A stretch of DNA of 64,000 nucleotides from Cladochytrium replicatum (taxonomy: Eukaryota > Chytridiomycota > Chytridiomycetes > Cladochytriales > Cladochytriaceae). The notes under the pieces are model-generated. The model saw only the letters and a program-made list of their open reading frames with translations. It had not been told where the DNA came from and ran no database searches. Shown here piece by piece: positions 60,740-64,000 of the stretch (positions are counted from its first letter, which is position 1; each line of letters begins with the position of its first letter). The position numbers and the translations under genes are program-made. The DNA is taken from NCBI GenBank assembly GCA_025526935.1, contig JAHLKD010000055.1:62001-126000 (forward strand). The letters are read 5' to 3'.

Positions 60740-61460
60740 GCAATGAAGGTCGCTTCCCAAGCATTTTTGAAACTTATCCGATGTTTCTGTCCAAGATCCA
60801 CTCCCGTGGGAAATATGTGTCCTTTTCACATGCCGGCCACAGTAAGCCCAGCCAAAGCCAAGTCAACCGTCCACTGACCGGTACACTTCGCCGATCGATC
60901 ACCCTTTGATAGAGAACTCTTCTTCTATGGATCAGCTATCTCGAATCTCCGGAGGACAAAATCTTCGCAGCTAATCTGCTGAAGGGCAACGAACGAGACT
61001 CGCATGTCCGGAATGTCCAAGAGTCCACCCGTTATGATCACCATGGTATGGTGGGGAGGGACGTGTTATCTCAAGCTTCGTTGAGGATCATGGCGACGGC
61101 CGTTTCCATAATTGCCTCAAAGGGCTCGGAGGCCACATGTTATGCAAGTATCGGAGAATGGGGAGTTCCAGCTCGAAGATTCAGGTACGTAATTTGGAAT
61201 CTTTATGTTGCCCTTACTGATATCTTATCCTCTCCAAAGTTGGAGTTCCCAAGTTTGTATGGACGGACCCATCAACCACAGACGTTCTATGCGCCGCTCT
61301 GTGGGGATAGGCCATCTATGATTTAGCGGAGCTGAATGAAGCTTGTAGAGAAGTGCTCGGTTTTAGGTAAGTCATTTGAATGAATATTTCTTCAAAAGCT
61401 AAACCACTCATCAGCAACAGTCCAGCAAGAAAACAAGCTACCGGGAAAATACAAGCAATG
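60740..61460 (+). pseudogene. fragment upstream of pyruvate kinase, second copy
   Basis: Counterpart of 31060-31745: RFPSIFETYPMFLSKIHSRG, FSHAGHSKPSQSQVN and, in other frames, LSQASLRIMATAVSIIASKG and MDGPINHRRS. Frames are broken at several places. No function assigned. Confidence 0.5.
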
Positions 61461-61629
61461 CCGCTCTCATGCTCAATTTGCTCCTGAAGTGATTCAATGT
61501 CTGGTAAGCTATCGCAGCTTTAAATCAATTTTCGAGCTGAAATGTTTCAGTTTTGCCGTGCATTTATGCAATTGTGGCAACCCACAATGTATATACTTGT
61601 GGCTTAACGCACATCATACCCCCAAAAAG

Positions 61630-63862
61630 ATGACCCTCAAGATTCCCGGGCACCTTCAGAGTAAGGGCATCGCACTTGTGAAAGCATGACAATCACCAAC
61701 TCAAATTATTACACCATGTAGATGGTAACGACTTTGTCAAGACCAAGCTGGTTTGCACTATCGGACCAGGTACACGCAAACTTTAAAGCGATGCATTAAA
61801 GTATCCAGTAATGCCCGCCTTCAGCTTCCTCAAGCAAGGAGATGATCGGGCAGCTTATTGAGGCTGGTATGGACGTTGCGCGCCTGAACATGTCGCACAT
61901 GGATCAGGACGCCGCGGCCGAAATCATCAAAAACGTGCGCGAGTACCTTGAGGAGTCGCAGACGGCCGCTCAGATCGGAATTTGGGTCGACACCAACGGG
62001 CCTAAAGTGCGGTAAGCGGGAAACATTTGAATATTTCAGTCCGACGGGTATTGATCAGTTTATGGGTATAGCACAGGAAACCTTAAGGACGGCCAACCGG
62101 TGTACATCCGTGCAGGCGACGATTTCTACTTTGTGAATGACTCGACTGTCTTGGGAGACAGCACTAGGGTTTCGACCACATACACGAAGGAGCTGGTGAG
62201 GAACGGCGATCAGATGTACGTGGATGACGGTCTCCTCTCCTTTACTGTCGTGGAGCGACTCCCGGACTCGATTCGCACGGTCGCCAATAACTCAGGTGTG
62301 ACTCTATTGCTCCACCGTTCGGGATGACGGTCACTTTTTTAAGTTTGATTTTTATCAGGGTACCTTGGTGAGAAAAAGGGAATCAACTTCCCTCGCCACA
62401 TTATCGACGAGCTTCCTGCTTTGAGCGAGAAGGATCGTGTGGACATTGACTTTGGTCTCACCAACGATGTGGACTTTATCTCGTTGTCGTGCATCCGTAC
62501 TTCGGAGGATGTCGAGGAAGCGAGGCACGATGGAAAAAGCAACATCAGTTCAGATTTTCTAAATCGTTTTCATGTGAAGGATGCTCATTGGGAATGCAAA
62601 GGTGAAGCTCCTCGCCAAGATTGAGAATGAGAGTGGAATGGAGAACTTTGAGAGTATTCTGAGGCTTGCCGATGGACTTGTTATTGATCGTGGCTACCTT
62701 GGAGCGGAGGTCGATGTTGAATCTGTCACCATTAACCAGAAGAAGATGATTGCTTTGGTAGGGCGTGCTTGTGGGAAGCAATTTAAGTGATCTCATTCAT
62801 TTGCGTTTTGAGGCAAACCTCGCCGGAAAGCCTGTTTTCCTTGCGAACCAAATGCTGGAATCAATGAACCACAACCCGCGACCCACTAGGTAAGGGCAAT
62901 TTGTTGAGTGCTTCTATGTCACTGACGTTTATCAACATTTGGTTAGAGCGGAGGCAGCAGGTAGAGTAACCCATCTATTGTATCATGAAATATCAATTGA
63001 CAAATCCGGCGATTGTCTGATCTGGTGAACAGATGTGGTACGTATCTTACGAAGCTCCAAACAAAACTGCACCTATTAACTAATCTCCCTCAAAGGCCAA
63101 CGCGGTTATCGATGGTGTTGATGGGTTGGTTTTGTCCGCGGAGACTGCTGTCGGTGGGTCAAATTCAATCGTTGTGGTAAACGGTACTAATCGTGAGCTA
63201 TGTTAGGCCAGTATGTAGTCGAATCCCTTCGCTGCGCGCGAAAGATTGCCGGGACTAGCGAGAAGAACACCAACTGTATGATTTGATTTATGTACCTTTA
63301 TCTCCGATGCTCATCCTTCAATCGTGCAATCGTGCAGACTACGAGTACCAGCTGAAAATGATGCGCTCGATTCCAAAGCCCGTCAACGTTTCAGAGTCGA
63401 TTGCATCCAGCGCAGTTGTGTGTGCTCGCCAGGTTGGCGCATCGGTCATCATTGCAATCACTGAAGTAGGAGGTACTGCGAGATTGGTTGCGAAGTATCG
63501 CCCCCAGATTCCGGTCATTGCGGCAACCTTGCTAGGTCAGACTGCACGACAGCTGAACTTGTGCTTTGGTTTGCGGATGTACCACCACAAAGGATCGGCT
63601 GTAAGTGTGAACGAGGCAAACGGTGAAGATGATTTTGATTTTATTTGGAAACAGGAAACACTGCTACAAGGAACGATCAAGTACGCTGTTGCACTTGGCA
63701 TTTGTAAGCCAGGAGATATTGCGGTGGTGACCTCTGGACAGGTGATTGGTTTCCTTGAGGGAACCACCACAAAGATGCAAGGTGAAGGGGTAGTGTGGAA
63801 GAATAAAGCGTGGGATCTTCTGATATCTATTGTTGTCTTTAGTTCTCACAATCAAAGAATGA
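61630..63862 (+). CDS. pyruvate kinase-like protein with altered active site
   Basis: Multi-exon gene of the pyruvate kinase family, which makes pyruvate and ATP from phosphoenolpyruvate and ADP. Exons start 61630-61660, 61722-61768, 61825-62011, 62072-62295, 62359 onward; later ones end with 63843-63862. Preserved: [23 protein letters not shown] (Arg, Asn, Ser, His), [11 protein letters not shown] (Asp, Thr), [10 protein letters not shown] (catalytic Lys, Glu), PRPTRAEAADVANAVIDG. Changed: the RGDLG loop reads DRGYLG, so the metal-binding Asp is Tyr; ATQMLES reads ANQMLES, so the catalytic Thr is Asn; SGETAKG reads SAETAVG. The C-terminal domain is complete to TKMQVLTIKE. Between 62510 and 62580 no GT-AG intron joins the frames (only a GC donor, GCGAGG), so the gene may be broken or use an odd splice. 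A pseudoenzyme or late pseudogene. Confidence 0.85.
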
Positions 63863-64000
63863 TCGCCTGTTTTAGCGTAAGACTTTCTTCTCGTATGTGT
63901 ATTATTCTCCCACATTCCTTGTTTTGCGGTGCAGTTTGAAACAAACATGGTCCCAACTTCTAACAGTCACACCAGTCACGCTTGGTTGGAATATTGTCAG
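63863..64000. other. downstream flank
   Basis: Nothing recognised after the pyruvate kinase-like stop; too short to judge. Confidence 0.3.

Overview
The window is nuclear DNA of a flagellated (zoosporic) fungus, most likely a chytrid. Fungal evidence: an alpha-aminoadipate reductase (Lys2) of the fungal lysine route and a velvet-family regulator. Flagellum evidence: an EFCAB10-like EF-hand protein and the centriolar WD40 protein POC1. Genes are close together, on both strands, and cut by many short introns (mostly about 47-65 nt, GT-AG, with a few probable GC-AG). I worked out exon joints by hand and give them where the reading frame closes exactly.

Layout. 1-12.4 kb: LYS2 (-, 3' end outside the window), EFCAB10-like (+), a decayed copia element (-), NDUFA11-like complex I subunit (+), CXXC1/Spp1-like PHD protein of the Set1/COMPASS type (+), and a putative esterase (-). 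12.5-21.8 kb is mostly transposon debris (LTR-like pieces, a copia RT/RNase H remnant with an inverted internal duplication, a Ty3/gypsy pol remnant, a solo LTR), with MED6 (+) standing intact inside it. 22.4-26.7 kb: BAP31-like ER protein (-) and CUL1 cullin (-). 27-32.3 kb: a scrambled block with a glycosyltransferase-31 fragment, cyclin pseudogene pieces and a broken pyruvate kinase copy (-). 33-45.4 kb: a dense gene block with a mucin-like surface protein (-), TUG/ASPSCR1 UBX protein (-), BAR-SH3-SH3 protein (-), mitochondrial release factor-like GGQ protein (+), DGCR6-like (-), a VOC/glyoxalase-like protein (+) and a small hypothetical protein (-). 45.6-51.2 kb: a truncated ABCC transporter end, a gypsy gag, hAT transposase pieces and a second solo LTR. 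51.6-59.1 kb: POC1 (+), a C2H2-like zinc-finger protein (+), a C-terminally anchored membrane protein (-), and the velvet protein (+). 59.7-63.9 kb: a second copy of the cyclin/pyruvate-kinase block in inverted orientation, with a nearly complete pyruvate kinase-like gene (+).

The most notable observations are: the inverted, internally rearranged duplication of a cyclin + pyruvate kinase block at 28-32 kb and 60-63 kb, in which both kinase copies carry the same replacement of the catalytic metal-binding Asp by Tyr; two solo LTRs of one family with perfect 5-bp target duplications; a palindromic motif plus flank shared by the MED6 upstream region and the duplicated block; and the co-occurrence of cilium genes with velvet in one fungal locus set.
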